This document shows, in pieces, positions 54,989 to 56,340 of a stretch of DNA of 56,340 nt. The stretch spans positions 1 through 56,340 of the forward strand of contig RXJV01000047.1 of NCBI GenBank assembly GCA_003963075.1, written 5' to 3'. The notes beneath the pieces were generated by a model. It did not search any database. It saw only the letters and a list, made by a program, of their open reading frames with translations, and was not told the origin of the DNA. Within the stretch, counting starts at the first letter, position 1; each line of letters begins with the position of its first letter. This DNA comes from Burkholderiales bacterium. GTDB lineage: Bacteria; Pseudomonadota; Gammaproteobacteria; Burkholderiales; Burkholderiaceae_C. Position numbers and translations under genes: made by a program.

Positions 54989-54997
54989 TTTTCCACA
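54989..54997 (+). promoter_or_regulatory. DnaA box-like site abutting the dnaA start codon
   Basis: TTTTCCACA, one mismatch from TTATCCACA, ending one base before the ATG of dnaA. Confidence 0.5.

Positions 54998-56340
<1,343 letters not shown>

Overview
This is a very GC-rich, densely coding chromosomal segment. It reads as a betaproteobacterium of the order Burkholderiales, most like the Rubrivivax/Roseateles/Leptothrix group (inference). The block rpmH-rnpA-yidD-yidC-mnmE facing away from dnaA at the right end is the classical replication-origin neighbourhood. Short GC-rich dispersed repeats of a kind I associate with this group also occur. No rRNA, tRNA, CRISPR array, transposase or phage gene was found.

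Layout. 1-7.4 kb: a cyclase/AAA/TPR signalling ATPase, then a giant protein fusing a DyP-type peroxidase to a cytochrome P450, then a small lipoprotein. 7.5-12.3 kb: a tightly overlapping operon (secreted alpha/beta hydrolase, ABC ATPase, ABC-2 permease), a small protein and a zinc-ribbon DUF3667 membrane protein. 12.3-13.0 kb: an isolated integron-type gene cassette with a recognisable attC site and no integrase. 13.0-16.6 kb: a periplasmic thioredoxin-like protein, an AlkD-like DNA alkylation repair protein, a small protein and a receiver/AraC regulator. 16.7-25.9 kb: a two-partner secretion pair (TpsB pore and a 2,486-residue TpsA adhesin with two families of internal repeats). 26-33 kb: fadH with an apparent seven-residue deletion in its NADPH site, a DUF4397 lipoprotein, and an overlapping set of four genes (MmcB-like nuclease-fold protein, CWC protein, EamA transporter, acyl-CoA synthetase). 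33-38.6 kb: a solute-binding protein, a two-gene ABC importer, ribA and a dienelactone hydrolase. 38.6-45.2 kb: a FIST sensor / hybrid kinase / HD-GYP / GAF kinase signalling operon. 45.3-50.3 kb: an Lrp-type regulator divergent from putA, a thioesterase and a small protein. 50.4-56.3 kb: mnmE, yidC, yidD, rnpA, rpmH, the dnaA regulatory region and the 5' part of dnaA.

How it fits together. Most of the window is housekeeping or ordinary environmental metabolism: proline catabolism under an Lrp-type regulator, beta-oxidation, riboflavin and membrane-protein insertion. The most unusual elements are the DyP-P450 fusion, the lone gene cassette whose start and attC are exact inverse complements, the damaged-looking second Rossmann fold of FadH, a dispersed repeat translated in frame inside PutA, and a one-base frame discrepancy at a G6 tract at the start of the GAF kinase.

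All gene functions are assigned by reading translated motifs and from memory of the families. No database search was run.
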